Source: Propionibacteriaceae bacterium
GTDB lineage: Bacteria > Actinomycetota > Actinomycetes > Propionibacteriales > Propionibacteriaceae
Reading direction: 5' to 3'
NCBI GenBank assembly: GCA_031285845.1
Contig: JAITVK010000007.1
Span: 62,001-126,000 of the forward strand
DNA: 64,000 nt
The position numbers and the translations under genes were made by a program. The notes beneath the pieces are model-generated. The model saw nothing but the letters and a program-made list of their open reading frames with translations. It made no database searches and was not told where the DNA came from. How positions within the stretch are numbered: position 1 is the stretch's first letter; each line of letters begins with the position of its first letter. Positions 1 through 9,672 of the stretch are shown piece by piece.

Positions 1-180
1 AGCCTTGACCACCTCGCCCCGTTTGACTCCGCTGCCAGGGATCGCGTCCTTGACGGTTGCGACGATTGTGTCGCCGAGGTAGGCATAGCGGCGCTTCGAG
101 CCACCGAGCACACGGATGCACAAAAGCTCCTTCGCACCCGTGTTGTCGGCGACCTTGAGCCGCGTCTCCTGTTGGATCAT
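1..180 (-). CDS. rplN: 50S ribosomal protein uL14 (partial, 3' end outside window)
   Basis: Large-subunit protein that binds 23S rRNA at the subunit interface. Only the first 60 residues are visible, starting [18 protein letters not shown] and including [17 protein letters not shown], which is the family's conserved N-terminal barrel. The usual length is about 122, so roughly half is missing beyond the left edge. The ATG at 180 follows AAGGAG six bases upstream. It is the twelfth gene seen in the S10/spc operon and lies 47 bp after rpsQ. Confidence 0.96.
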   Translation of the reverse strand, partial: MIQQETRLKVADNTGAKELLCIRVLGGSKRRYAYLGDTIVATVKDAIPGSGVKRGEVVKA

Positions 181-227
181 TTCATCTCCTTGAGTTCCCT
201 GGTTCCCGTTGGGGCCTGGTGAAACAT

Positions 228-488
228 TTACCTAGCCTTTTCGACGACCTCGATCAGTCGCCATCTCTTCGTTGCGGACAGCGGACGGGTCTCCATCACC
301 CGTACGCGATCGCCGACACCTGCCGTGTTGGCCTCGTCATGGACCTTCAGGCGCTGCGTACGGGTCATCACCTTGCCGTACAACGGATGCTTGACACGAT
401 CCTCGATCGCCACGACGATGGTTTTATCCATCTTGTCGGACACGACCATGCCTTCGCGGACCTTGCGGCCAGCCCTTGCCTCAGTCAT
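228..488 (-). CDS. rpsQ: 30S ribosomal protein uS17
   Basis: Primary 16S rRNA-binding protein of the small subunit. The 86 residues contain the family motif [17 protein letters not shown] (about residues 13-29) and [19 protein letters not shown], followed by the [13 protein letters not shown] strand typical of the OB fold. The length is normal. Its ATG shares the A of the rpmC stop codon (TGATG), which indicates translational coupling inside the ribosomal operon. Confidence 0.97.
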   Translation of the reverse strand: MTEARAGRKVREGMVVSDKMDKTIVVAIEDRVKHPLYGKVMTRTQRLKVHDEANTAGVGDRVRVMETRPLSATKRWRLIEVVEKAR

Positions 489-715
489 CAGTTCTCCTCA
501 TCAGGATCGGGCACAATACCAAGATTGCGCTCCTGTAGAACGGTGTAGATGCGCGCGATGTCCTTGCGGGCCTCACGCAGTCGTCCATGGGACTCCAGTT
601 GACCAGTCGCAGCCGCGAATCGCAGCTGGAACAGCTCATCCTTCAACTCGGTGACCCGGGCGTTCAACTCCGACCCGCTCAACCCTCTGAGCTCTGCTGC
701 CGATGTGGTCGCCAT
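488..715 (-). CDS. rpmC: 50S ribosomal protein uL29
   Basis: Small two-helix protein near the polypeptide exit tunnel. The 75 residues carry the diagnostic core [20 protein letters not shown] (about 23-42) and the arginine-rich [13 protein letters not shown] helix. The start is preceded by the rplP stop with a one-base overlap (TGATG), and the end overlaps rpsQ in the same way, so rplP-rpmC-rpsQ are translated as a coupled chain. Confidence 0.97.
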   Translation of the reverse strand: MATTSAAELRGLSGSELNARVTELKDELFQLRFAAATGQLESHGRLREARKDIARIYTVLQERNLGIVPDPDEEN

Positions 716-1131
716 CAGTTCTCACCTTCCCTCGTGATGAAGCGTGCCTTGAAGGGCAGCTTGTGGATGGCCAGGCGCATGGCCTCACGGGCCACATCCT
801 CGGTCACACCGGACAGTTCGAACAGAACTCGGCCCGGCTTGACATTGACGACCCACCATTCGGGGGTGCCCTTGCCGGAACCCATGCGGGACTCGGCTGG
901 GTGCTTGGTCATCGGACGGTCCGGGAAGACGTTGATCCACACCTTGCCACCACGACGAATGTGACGAGTCATCGCGATACGCGCGGCTTCAATCTGCCGG
1001 TTCGTCAGGTACGAAGGCTCAAGCGCCTGGATGCCGTACTCGCCGAAGGCCAGCGTTGTGCCGCCCTTGGCCATGCCGCTGCGGCCCGGATGGTGCTGCT
1101 TGCGGAATTTGACGCGTCGAGGAATCAACAT
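715..1131 (-). CDS. rplP: 50S ribosomal protein uL16
   Basis: Large-subunit protein at the A-site/central protuberance region. The 138 residues start [19 protein letters not shown] and include [27 protein letters not shown] split over residues about 31-57, then [18 protein letters not shown] and [13 protein letters not shown], all hallmark uL16 segments. Length matches the family. It lies 3 bp after rpsC in the operon. Confidence 0.98.
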   Translation of the reverse strand: MLIPRRVKFRKQHHPGRSGMAKGGTTLAFGEYGIQALEPSYLTNRQIEAARIAMTRHIRRGGKVWINVFPDRPMTKHPAESRMGSGKGTPEWWVVNVKPGRVLFELSGVTEDVAREAMRLAIHKLPFKARFITREGEN

Positions 1132-1134
1132 GGT

Positions 1135-1938
<804 letters not shown>

Positions 1939-1940
1939 GC

Positions 1941-2543
1941 TCAGGCCTCCTTCTTCGTCTCAGACTGGGTGGCGCCGGCATCGGGAGCGACAGCGGCGAC
2001 CTCGTCGACCACGTCCTCCACGACGGTGTTGGCACTGGCCGGCTTCGTACGATCAGACTTGGCCTGGCTTGGCGCGGTGGCGGAGGCCACCCGGGTGGAT
2101 GCGGACTCCAGCCGCATCGTCACAGCTTGCTTGGCCGGAGGAATCGGACCGCGGTTAGCCAGCGGCTCCACCACCGCGGTGATGTGGCTGGCGCGTTTGA
2201 GGATCCTCGACGCCGAGCCCTTGGCTCTGGGACGAATCCGTCGCATCGTCACGCCCTCGTCGACGAAGATCTGCGAAACATACAGATCAGTCGAACGCAG
2301 GTTCTCCGTGTTCTCGGCGTTGGCCGCAGCCGACTGGATCACTTTGAAGACCGGGTCGGACGCCGCCTGCGGCGCGAAGCGCAGGGTGTCCAAAGCGTTG
2401 GTCACCGACATTCCACGAACCATGTCGACCACGCGCCGCACCTTCTGCGGAGACATCCGCACGTGGCGTGCGATGGCGTACGACCCCTGTCGGTCCGACA
2501 AGAGCGCGTCCCGACGGCTCGGGCGCTGCCAATTCTTACTCAT
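1941..2543 (-). CDS. rplV: 50S ribosomal protein uL22 with extended C-terminal tail
   Basis: Large-subunit protein lining the exit tunnel. The core (about residues 18-125) has [20 protein letters not shown] and the beta-hairpin tip with [21 protein letters not shown], both diagnostic. The protein is 200 residues rather than about 110-130, because a low-complexity Ala/Pro/Thr/Glu tail follows; such tails occur in actinobacterial homologues. I chose the ATG at 2543, not a TTG two codons upstream, because AAGGG lies nine bases before the ATG. Confidence 0.95.
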   Translation of the reverse strand: MSKNWQRPSRRDALLSDRQGSYAIARHVRMSPQKVRRVVDMVRGMSVTNALDTLRFAPQAASDPVFKVIQSAAANAENTENLRSTDLYVSQIFVDEGVTMRRIRPRAKGSASRILKRASHITAVVEPLANRGPIPPAKQAVTMRLESASTRVASATAPSQAKSDRTKPASANTVVEDVVDEVAAVAPDAGATQSETKKEA

Positions 2544-2558
2544 GCTCAACTACCCTTC

Positions 2559-2840
2559 TCAGCGCTTCCGTGACTTCTTGTCGTCCTTCACGTGGCCACG
2601 GAAGGTACGAGTCAGGGCGAACTCGCCCAACTTGTGACCGATCATGGCCTCAGTGATGAACACCGGAACGTGCTTGCGACCGTCGTGCACCGCGATGGTG
2701 TGACCGATCATGTCGGGCACGATCATCGAACGACGCGACCAAGTCTTGATGACTGTCTTCGCTCCCTTGGCGTTGAGATCGTCCACCTTCTTGACCAGGT
2801 GAGCGTCAACGAAGGGACCCTTCTTCAGACTGCGTGGCAT
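2559..2840 (-). CDS. rpsS: 30S ribosomal protein uS19
   Basis: 16S rRNA-binding head protein. It has the normal 93 residues, starting [20 protein letters not shown] and containing [23 protein letters not shown] (about 34-56) and the C-terminal basic motif [20 protein letters not shown]. It sits between rplB and rplV in the canonical order. Confidence 0.98.
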   Translation of the reverse strand: MPRSLKKGPFVDAHLVKKVDDLNAKGAKTVIKTWSRRSMIVPDMIGHTIAVHDGRKHVPVFITEAMIGHKLGEFALTRTFRGHVKDDKKSRKR

Positions 2841-2860
2841 ATTCTCCTCGTCCCTCCTGC

Positions 2861-3697
2861 TCAGCGCTTCTTGCCGGACTTACGGCGGCGGATGATCAAA
2901 CGGCTGGAGGCCTTGTTCTTGTTACGGGTACGACCCTCAGGCTTGCCCCAAGGAGTCACCGGGTGACGACCACCAGAGGTACGACCCTCACCACCACCAT
3001 GCGGGTGGTCGATCGGGTTCATCACGACGCCACGCACCGTCGGGCGAACGCCCTTCCAGCGCATGCGACCGGCCTTGCCCCAGTTGATGTTGGACTGCTC
3101 GGCGTTGCCGACCTCGCCCACCGTGGCGCGACAGCGAATGTCAACCATCCGCATCTCACCTGACGGCATACGAAGTGTGGCGTACTTGCCCTCACGAGCG
3201 ACCAACTGGATCGACGCGCCAGCGGAGCGGCCCATCTTGGCTCCACCGCCGGGACGCATCTCGACCGCGTGCACCAGGGTGCCCACCGGGATGTTGCGCA
3301 ACGGCAGGTTGTTTCCCGGGCGGATGTCGGCCTCGGGGCCAGCTTCGACCCAATCGCCTTGACCCAGATCCTTGGGAGCGATGATGTAGCGCTTCTCGCC
3401 GTCTTGGTAGTGCAACAACGCGATGCGGGCCGTACGGTTCGGGTCGTACTCGATGTGAGCGACCTTGGCGGGAACCCCATCCTTGTCGTAACGCTTGAAG
3501 TCGATCAGACGGTAGGCCTGCTTGTGTCCACCGCCGATGTGACGGGTGGTGATCCGACCCTGGTTGTTGCGCCCACCGGTCTTCGGTTTCGGCGCGAGCA
3601 ACGACTTCTCCGGAGTCGAGCGGGTCACTTCGGCGAAATCAGCCACCGAAGAGCCGCGTCGACCAGGAGTGGTCGGCTTGAGTTTACGGATTGCCAT
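2861..3697 (-). CDS. rplB: 50S ribosomal protein uL2
   Basis: Essential peptidyl-transferase-centre protein. The 278 residues include [21 protein letters not shown] split across residues about 37-57, the [12 protein letters not shown] segment, [24 protein letters not shown], and the catalytically important C-terminal [20 protein letters not shown] with the conserved histidine. Length and order are typical. It starts 3 bp after rplW. Confidence 0.99.
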   Translation of the reverse strand: MAIRKLKPTTPGRRGSSVADFAEVTRSTPEKSLLAPKPKTGGRNNQGRITTRHIGGGHKQAYRLIDFKRYDKDGVPAKVAHIEYDPNRTARIALLHYQDGEKRYIIAPKDLGQGDWVEAGPEADIRPGNNLPLRNIPVGTLVHAVEMRPGGGAKMGRSAGASIQLVAREGKYATLRMPSGEMRMVDIRCRATVGEVGNAEQSNINWGKAGRMRWKGVRPTVRGVVMNPIDHPHGGGEGRTSGGRHPVTPWGKPEGRTRNKNKASSRLIIRRRKSGKKR

Positions 3698-3700
3698 GAG

Positions 3701-4018
3701 TTATCTCACTTCCGTTCCGGAGCCGAACAGATCAATCGGCTTGCTGTCATCAGCCAGCGTCACGATGGCTCGCTTGGTGTCTGGACGCCGCCCGATCCCG
3801 TAACGGGTGCGACGCTTCTTTCCGACGCGGTTGATCGTGTTGACTTGGACGACTTGGACGCCGAAGACCTTCTCGACCGCGATCTTGATCTCGGTTTTGT
3901 TGGCCGACGGGTCAACCAAGAAGGTGTACTTCTTCTCGTCGATGAGCGTGTAGGACTTCTCCGACACCACCGGGGCCAACAAGATGTCCCGCGGATCAGT
4001 GACTCTCAACTCGTTCAC
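3701..4018 (-). CDS. rplW: 50S ribosomal protein uL23
   Basis: Exit-tunnel rim protein and docking site for trigger factor and SRP. The 105-residue form starts at GTG 4018 ([22 protein letters not shown]) and overlaps the rplD stop by four bases (GTGA). A longer frame exists upstream, but it lies entirely inside rplD and lacks family similarity. [20 protein letters not shown] is the conserved second half. Confidence 0.96.
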   Translation of the reverse strand: MNELRVTDPRDILLAPVVSEKSYTLIDEKKYTFLVDPSANKTEIKIAVEKVFGVQVVQVNTINRVGKKRRTRYGIGRRPDTKRAIVTLADDSKPIDLFGSGTEVR

Positions 4019-4941
4019 TTCTTCCCCTTCATCACGTCGGTGAAGCCAGCCTGCTCGGCCGCCTCCGCACTGTTGAACCACACTTCAGCCACCGTGCGCT
4101 TGTACCACTGCGACTCGGGGGTGTGATAAAGCATGGAATCTTCGTTGCCCTTGATGTCGAAGCCCGCCGGCGGAGTCGAACCGCGGTAGGACCCCTCGCC
4201 ATAATCGACGGCTGGTTCGGCGGCGGGTGCTTCGGCCTTGACGGTCTTCTTGGCCTTTGGCGAGGCCTCAACCTGAGCCTCGACGTCGACCTCCGCCGCG
4301 ACCAGGCCACCGGGGACCCGGGCGAGGAACTCGTCCAACGCCGGCTTGGTGAACACGATCATCTGGTTCGAGATCACGTCATAAACGTTCAACTGATCCA
4401 CCGCAATGGCATGAGCATTGGCGACGTTACGCAACGACAACCAGGCCACATCCTCGTCGCGATGAAGAACGACCACCACAGATTTGTAGTCGCCGATCGC
4501 AGCCAACGCGGCCAGAGCCTTGCGCGTCGACGGCAGATCATCGTCGATGATCGACTCCATGACGAAAAGACGGCCATCGGTCACCCGATCAGACAAGGCG
4601 CTGCGCAAAGCCGCGGCGATCATCTTCTTCGGAGTGCGCTGGGCGTACGACCGAGGCGTCGGTCCGAACACCGTGCCACCGCCGGCCCACTGCGGAGCCC
4701 GACGCGAACCCTGACGGGCACGACCGGTGCCCTTCTGACGCCATGGCTTGGCGCCACCGCCGGAGACCTCGCCACGAGTCTTGGTGTCGTGGGTGCCTTG
4801 GCGAGCGGCGGCCAACTGGGCCACAACCACCTGATGAATCAGCGCCACATTGACATCAGCGCCGAAAGTAGCGGCTGGCAAATCGACCTTGCTGGTCTTC
4901 TTGCCTGCCGTGGACAAGACGTCGACTGTGATGGAGGACAT
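4015..4941 (-). CDS. rplD: 50S ribosomal protein uL4 with an appended C-terminal domain
   Basis: Tunnel protein; in E. coli L4 also represses its own S10 operon. The L4 core covers about residues 1-215, with the loop motif [20 protein letters not shown] and [19 protein letters not shown]. At 308 residues it is about 90 longer than the family. After an Ala/Lys/Pro linker (about 220-245), residues 247-308 form a compact segment with [17 protein letters not shown] and [18 protein letters not shown]. That pattern resembles the short sunset-type module found at the C-termini of various actinobacterial proteins. The start at ATG 4941 has AAGG upstream. Confidence 0.96.
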   Translation of the reverse strand: MSSITVDVLSTAGKKTSKVDLPAATFGADVNVALIHQVVVAQLAAARQGTHDTKTRGEVSGGGAKPWRQKGTGRARQGSRRAPQWAGGGTVFGPTPRSYAQRTPKKMIAAALRSALSDRVTDGRLFVMESIIDDDLPSTRKALAALAAIGDYKSVVVVLHRDEDVAWLSLRNVANAHAIAVDQLNVYDVISNQMIVFTKPALDEFLARVPGGLVAAEVDVEAQVEASPKAKKTVKAEAPAAEPAVDYGEGSYRGSTPPAGFDIKGNEDSMLYHTPESQWYKRTVAEVWFNSAEAAEQAGFTDVMKGKK

Positions 4942-4943
4942 CG

Positions 4944-5597
4944 TCACGCACCTTTCTTCGCCGCACTGCGGACGACGACCAGGCCGTTCTTCGGACCGGG
5001 GATCGCGCCCCGAACCAGAATCAGACCGCGATCGGAGTCCACTCGGACGATGACAAGATTGGACACGGTTTGGCGCTGGACACCCATGTGACCGGCCATG
5101 CGCATGCCCTTGAAAATCCTGGACGGCGTCGAGCACTCACCGATGGAACCGGGAGAACGATGCTTGCGGTGGACACCATGACCCGCGCCAAGACCGGCGA
5201 AACCGTGACGCTTCATGACACCGGCGGTTCCCCGTCCACGGGTCACGCCGATCACGTCGACGATCTCTTGATCGGCGAAGATCTCCGCCGTGACGTCGTC
5301 ACCGGGAGCGTACTCGGAAGCGTCCGGGGTACGAATCTCCATCATGTGTCGACGAGGGGTGGCGTTCGCCTTCGCGAAGTGGCCTTGAGCCGGCTTCGTC
5401 ACGGCCTTGGCCTTGATTTGACCGAAACCAAGCTGAATGGCGGAATAGCCGTCGCGCTCGGGGGTACGAACCTGTGTCACGACACAGGGACCCGCCTCGA
5501 TCACTGTCACGGGAATGATCTTGTTATTCCCGTCCCACAACTGGGTCATACCGAGCTTGCGGCCCAGCAGTCCCTTGACTTTACGTTCTTGATTCAT
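4944..5597 (-). CDS. rplC: 50S ribosomal protein uL3
   Basis: Large-subunit assembly protein near the peptidyl-transferase centre. The 217 residues show [14 protein letters not shown] at the N-terminus and the conserved loop [31 protein letters not shown] (residues about 121-151) followed by GMRMAGHMG. Length is typical. It lies between rpsJ (8 bp) and rplD (2 bp). Confidence 0.98.
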   Translation of the reverse strand: MNQERKVKGLLGRKLGMTQLWDGNNKIIPVTVIEAGPCVVTQVRTPERDGYSAIQLGFGQIKAKAVTKPAQGHFAKANATPRRHMMEIRTPDASEYAPGDDVTAEIFADQEIVDVIGVTRGRGTAGVMKRHGFAGLGAGHGVHRKHRSPGSIGECSTPSRIFKGMRMAGHMGVQRQTVSNLVIVRVDSDRGLILVRGAIPGPKNGLVVVRSAAKKGA

Positions 5598-5605
5598 GAT
5601 TGACC

Positions 5606-5917
5606 TCAGGGAAGCTTGATCTCGATGTCAACACCTGCGGGAAGATCGAGACGCATGAGGGAATCCACCGTCTTCGGCGTCGGATCGAGGATGTCGATCA
5701 AACGCTTGTGGGTCCTCATCTCGAAGTGTTCCCGAGAGTCTTTATACTTATGGGGAGAACGAATCACACAGTAGACGTTCTTCTCTGTTGGCAGCGGCAC
5801 AGGGCCGGCAACCTGAGCACCAGTACGTATCACCGTGTCGACGATCTTGCGCGCCGACGAGTCGATGACCTCGTGGTCATAGGCCCGAAGCCTGATGCGG
5901 ATTTTTTGTCCCGCCAC
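5606..5917 (-). CDS. rpsJ: 30S ribosomal protein uS10
   Basis: Head protein of the small subunit, also the transcription antitermination factor NusE. It is 103 residues long with [51 protein letters not shown] and [35 protein letters not shown], all conserved. The start is a GTG at 5917 with AAGGA seven bases upstream. As first gene of the operon, it is preceded by a structured leader of over 100 bases. Confidence 0.98.
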   Translation of the reverse strand: MAGQKIRIRLRAYDHEVIDSSARKIVDTVIRTGAQVAGPVPLPTEKNVYCVIRSPHKYKDSREHFEMRTHKRLIDILDPTPKTVDSLMRLDLPAGVDIEIKLP

Positions 5918-6290
5918 GGCAGTTCCTTACCTCTCTGCTCGACCGGGGATCCCCGGCTTTCGCTTGACACCGCTCACTGCGAGCGATGCCGTCCTCCGGC
6001 CCACGCGGTCGGGCGTGTCGGAAAAAGAATTCCGCATGATTCCCCTATTTCCTTGTGGGTTGGATTCCGGTCATAGGACCGGGACCGTGAACTCTGGCCG
6101 ATCACGTTGGGTCGCGACCAGGCCAAGCTCATTCGGAGCAACCCCACGATTCTGTCATAAGTGGCCGCAGCGATGCAAGTTCGTCCGTACGGTCGACTCA
6201 GCGGTCGATCAGGCCCGGACTCCGCAGCCCATGTGTCTGTACCTGGGCTGAAATGGCCCATCACCAATCTCGGCACGGATGGCATCAGAA
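5918..6290 (-). promoter_or_regulatory. S10 operon leader and probable promoter region
   Basis: This 373-bp stretch has no convincing gene. On the minus strand it holds several small inverted repeats: a perfect palindrome CCGGGGATCCCCGG (5943-5956), CGCTC-N5-GAGCG (5971-5985) and CCGGTC-ATAG-GACCGG (6067-6082). A weak promoter candidate is TTGCAT-N18-CAGAAT ending near 6151. The ribosome binding site AAGGA lies just before rpsJ. Leader-based control of S10 operons by L4 is known in E. coli; whether it acts here cannot be told from the sequence. Confidence 0.4.
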
Positions 6291-8192
6291 TTACTTGCCC
6301 GTGCGCGGGCCGGTGTAGCCCCTGGGCGGGGCGATCCGCTGCTTCGTGACCGGGGTGGTCGACGACCCCAACAGACCAGCCAAACCGCCAGGGCCCGACC
6401 CGTTCTTGGCCTTTTCTTTCTGCATCTCCTCTTGCATCGACTGCATCTCCTCCATCGAGTAGAAACCCGACAAGGCGATGCCGACGATCACAGCGATCAA
6501 GGCGGAGACCCACCAGGCCCATCCAAGCAGCATCGGCCCAGTGATCACCACGACCACGTCGAAGCCACGCACCAGATTGAACATCAGGCCCGGCGGCAAC
6601 GCGCCGAAACCGGTCTGCATCATCGGCATCTGGTAGTTGGCCGGCTTGGCGCTGACCCATCGGATCGCCGCCAGCAGGCCTGCCACCGCCGTCAACACCG
6701 AGGTGATGAAGGCCTGAGGAAGACTCTCGAAATGCACCGGCCCGCTGATGCCCCAGAAAGCCGGCGTGGCCGCGATCGCCCAGACCAGAGCGATCAGAGC
6801 GGGCACCGTGGCCATCGCCTTACGGATCTGAGGATTAGACAATGGGAGGGTTCGCGCCAGACCTTTCGTCCTGGTCATCACCCGCATCGACCCGAGCATC
6901 GGGACGAAGCCCACCAGCAGAATCAGCGACGAGATGAAGGGGCTGAACGTGTGGAAGCCCAGAGCCGCCACAGCGTACGGCACGACCACCGAGACCACGA
7001 CCAGCAGGATGCGCTTGGGGTAGCGCCAAACGCGTTGCAGCTCTCGCCACACCAGCGCGTTCGCGCCCGATCCGCCGCCGCGCTGGGGACGCACATGGCC
7101 GCGGCGATTCGAATCACGCTCGACCAGAATGTCGCGCATCAGCCCAAAGTCCATCGCGAAGGCCGCGCCCTGCATGCCAGCCACCAAAGAGCCACCGGAC
7201 ACCAGGCGGGCACGGTGGATCATGCCCAGTCGACGCAAGGCGATGACCCCGCCGCCAAGCAAGAGCACCCCTCCGACCACTGCCACCCACACCACCGACG
7301 AGCTGCTGGGAATAACCGGAATGCTCAGCCCGAACCAGTTCGCCGCCACCGAGACGATGATGAACAAGACGCCGACGGCGGCCAGACCGAGCAGCCATTG
7401 GACCAAGCTGATCAGCCAGGTCCGACCCCAGGTCTGCTCGGCCGCCGCCAAAGCGGTCAGCCCGGCCGCGCCGACACCCATCGCCAGCATCCACGAAGCG
7501 ATGTCGCCCCATTCATACCCAGTCAACGCCGCGAACAGCCCACCCAGAGCCGCAGCGATCAGCCCAGCGGCCAGGATGACGCCGACCAGTCTGCGCCACA
7601 GCAGTCGCCCACGACGGATCGGAGCGTCCATCAGCCAGAAGCCCTCCGCGGCCGACGCGACCACCGGCCCGAAGATCCGTGACGCCATCGCCGTCAAACA
7701 GAAAGTCGCCCCCATCGCCACCCAGGGCAACAGCGTGCGGCCGACCGTGCAGGCAGAAGAATCACACTGCGCGGCGGCCGACTGGGCCTGCCACACCGCT
7801 CCGCCCAGCATAGCGATGATCATGGCGGCGGCGAAGACGGCGAAATACCCGTCGGCCAACACTTGGCGTAGCGTCTTGGTCGCTCGGCCATGACGCCAGT
7901 CGCGGATCATGCCCGTCAACTCGCGCTCCTCGACCGGCAGCGGGGTCACGTCGATCAAGGAATGCTCCCACCGAGGCAACTCGTAGTCCTCGACCACCTC
8001 GTCGGGGCTGAACGCCACTTCCGCGCCGTGGTCGCTGTCGGCCCCGACCGGGGAGGTCGCCCCTGAAGCGTCACCGACGGCTTTCGCCAAGGCGGCCGGG
8101 GTCGGGTCGGTGTCCTCACCCGCGACAGATTCAGCCTGGTCAGGGCTCGGCTTGACCTTGAAGCCTTGCGCCGGACGTCGTTTCTTACTCAT
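6291..8192 (-). CDS. Large membrane protein, probable ABC exporter permease
   Basis: The 633 residues start at ATG 8192 (MSKKRRPAQGFKVKPS), overlapping the stop of the preceding ATPase gene by 8 bp; a longer frame upstream only shadows that ATPase. After a hydrophilic, acidic N-terminal region of about 120 residues there are many hydrophobic helices, for example FAVFAAAMIIAMLGG and VGVLFIIVSVAANWFGL, with two similar halves. The C-terminus is a Met/Gln/Glu-rich helix (MEEMQSMQEEMQKEK) and a basic tail. It is probably the membrane partner of the upstream ATPase. I cannot name the substrate; family assignment is by context and topology. Confidence 0.8.
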   Translation of the reverse strand: MSKKRRPAQGFKVKPSPDQAESVAGEDTDPTPAALAKAVGDASGATSPVGADSDHGAEVAFSPDEVVEDYELPRWEHSLIDVTPLPVEERELTGMIRDWRHGRATKTLRQVLADGYFAVFAAAMIIAMLGGAVWQAQSAAAQCDSSACTVGRTLLPWVAMGATFCLTAMASRIFGPVVASAAEGFWLMDAPIRRGRLLWRRLVGVILAAGLIAAALGGLFAALTGYEWGDIASWMLAMGVGAAGLTALAAAEQTWGRTWLISLVQWLLGLAAVGVLFIIVSVAANWFGLSIPVIPSSSSVVWVAVVGGVLLLGGGVIALRRLGMIHRARLVSGGSLVAGMQGAAFAMDFGLMRDILVERDSNRRGHVRPQRGGGSGANALVWRELQRVWRYPKRILLVVVSVVVPYAVAALGFHTFSPFISSLILLVGFVPMLGSMRVMTRTKGLARTLPLSNPQIRKAMATVPALIALVWAIAATPAFWGISGPVHFESLPQAFITSVLTAVAGLLAAIRWVSAKPANYQMPMMQTGFGALPPGLMFNLVRGFDVVVVITGPMLLGWAWWVSALIAVIVGIALSGFYSMEEMQSMQEEMQKEKAKNGSGPGGLAGLLGSSTTPVTKQRIAPPRGYTGPRTGK

Positions 8193-8844
8193 CGCGGGCC
8201 CCACCCACGTGAATGGTCCGAGTCGCCACGACGTCGACCAGGCGCGGCTCATGGCTGGCCATGATGATGGCCAGACCCTGCTCGCGCTCCTCGCGCAGAC
8301 GCTGAGCCAGCCAGTCCACACCTTCGACATCCAGACGTTGCTCCGGCTCGTCCAAAACCAACACCTGCCGCGGCCTGACGAAGGCCGTGGCCAAAGCCAA
8401 GCGTCGGCGCTGGCCGGATGACAAGGTCCCGGGCAGCTGCCCGGACTGCGGGACGAGCAGAACCTCGCCCAAAATCGAGTCGACCGCAGTTTGTGGGTCG
8501 GGCAGACCGTACGCCCGAGCGAGCAGGTCCAAATGTTCGACCACCGACAAGTCGGGGAAGAAGTCCAAGTCATCGATGACGGTCGCCATGGCGGCGCGTA
8601 CCTTCGGATCAGACTCACGCAACGGGTTGCCATCGATCTCGATCGAACCCTCGTCGACTTTCTCCGCTCCGACCAGACACCGCAGAATGGTCGACTTTCC
8701 AGCCCCGTTGCGACCAGTCAGGGCGATGGCCTCCCCCGGCCACACGTTCAAAGAGAAATCGGAAATGATGACGTGATCCCCATAGGCCTTCTTCATGTGA
8801 GAGACCTTCAGAATCGGGGTGCGAGCTTTAGCCATAGGGTTCAT
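8185..8844 (-). CDS. ABC transporter ATP-binding protein
   Basis: ATPase subunit of 219 residues, one ABC domain. Visible motifs are Walker A GRNGAGKST (about 39-47), signature LSSGQRRRLALA, Walker B VLVLDEPEQ and switch histidine in MASHEP. The Q-loop position reads VIDDLDFF, with Asp instead of Gln, as in several ABC-2-type exporters. It overlaps the membrane protein gene by 8 bp and is presumably its motor. ATG 8844 is used; a second ATG lies three codons in. Confidence 0.9.
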   Translation of the reverse strand: MNPMAKARTPILKVSHMKKAYGDHVIISDFSLNVWPGEAIALTGRNGAGKSTILRCLVGAEKVDEGSIEIDGNPLRESDPKVRAAMATVIDDLDFFPDLSVVEHLDLLARAYGLPDPQTAVDSILGEVLLVPQSGQLPGTLSSGQRRRLALATAFVRPRQVLVLDEPEQRLDVEGVDWLAQRLREEREQGLAIIMASHEPRLVDVVATRTIHVGGARDE

Positions 8845-8863
8845 TCTCTCGCATCCATGGGAT

Positions 8864-8924
8864 CAGCGCACACCGGGCGCGAGCAACGGACACTGTCCGC
8901 TAGACTCGCGCCCGGTGTGCGCTG
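8864..8924 (-). terminator. Very strong stem-loop between two ABC operons
   Basis: Perfect 20-bp inverted repeat (arms 8864-8883 and 8905-8924, containing ACACCGGGCGCGAG and its complement). The 21-base loop itself carries the small palindrome GGACA-C-TGTCC. It begins 7 bp after the stop of the MacB-like ATPase and lies before the next ATPase gene. No clear U-run follows, so it may terminate, protect the 3' end, or insulate the two operons. Confidence 0.7.
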
Positions 8925-8931
8925 TCGCTGG

Positions 8932-9639
8932 TCAGGCCGTGATCGGGCCTGAGTCGTCGGTGGATTTGGCGCCACGACGAGACTTCCTCGCCCTGACCGG
9001 AGCCGCCTGCAGCTCGTACACCCGATCGACCGATTCGACCACGTCAGGCGAATGGGTGACGATGATGACACATTTGCCCTCGTCGGCCAATTCCGCGAGC
9101 ATGTCGACAATGTCGGTCTGCGTGTTCAGATCCAGATTGCCGGTCGGCTCGTCGGCCACGATGATCGATGGATCGTACGACAGCGCCCGGGCGATCGCGA
9201 CCCGCTGCTGCTCGCCGCCGGACAACTTCAACACTCGCCTGGCGGCCAACTCGGCGTTCAGACCCACTCTGTTGAGCAAGGCCAACGCCTTGTCACGCTT
9301 GTGATCGATCTTCTTGCCGCTGGCCCGCATCGACAGTTCGACATTCTCGACCGCGGTCAGATGGGGCAACAGGTTGAAGCTTTGGAAGATGACACCGACG
9401 TCGCGACTGCGATAGCGGTAACGGTTGATCGCCGACAGGTCTTTCCCGTCGAAACGGACCGCGCCGACGGTCGGATTGGTCAGCCCGGCCAACAGGGACA
9501 GCAGGGTGGTCTTCCCCGCGCCCGAGCGACCAGTGATGCCATAGAGCTTGTTCTGGTCGAAGCTCCAATCCAATCCGGTGAACACCGGTTCGGCTCCTGC
9601 GTACGAATAGCTGACATTGGTCAGTTCTAGAATCGCCAT
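8932..9639 (-). CDS. MacB/LolD-type ABC transporter ATP-binding protein
   Basis: ATPase of 235 residues typical of the MacB/LolD class. Walker A is GRSGAGKTT (about 37-45), the Q-loop is intact (VIFQSFNLLPHLT), the signature is LSGGEQQRVAIARAL, Walker B is IIVADEPTGNLD and the H-loop is IIVTHSPDVV. It ends in a short basic tail. It is 33 bp downstream of the FtsX/MacB-like permease gene, so the two form one exporter or envelope-remodelling complex. Confidence 0.94.
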   Translation of the reverse strand: MAILELTNVSYSYAGAEPVFTGLDWSFDQNKLYGITGRSGAGKTTLLSLLAGLTNPTVGAVRFDGKDLSAINRYRYRSRDVGVIFQSFNLLPHLTAVENVELSMRASGKKIDHKRDKALALLNRVGLNAELAARRVLKLSGGEQQRVAIARALSYDPSIIVADEPTGNLDLNTQTDIVDMLAELADEGKCVIIVTHSPDVVESVDRVYELQAAPVRARKSRRGAKSTDDSGPITA

Positions 9640-9672
9640 GATGTTTCTCCTTGATGCTTGATGGTTGTTGAC

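Noticed and set aside
5974..6660. 228-codon minus-strand frame across the S10 leader
   Set aside because: It runs through the end of the membrane protein gene in another frame and is Arg/Gly/Asp-rich; no start signal.
6279..7682. 467-codon plus-strand frame
   Set aside because: Antisense to the membrane protein gene; the product is His/Arg/Gln-rich noise.
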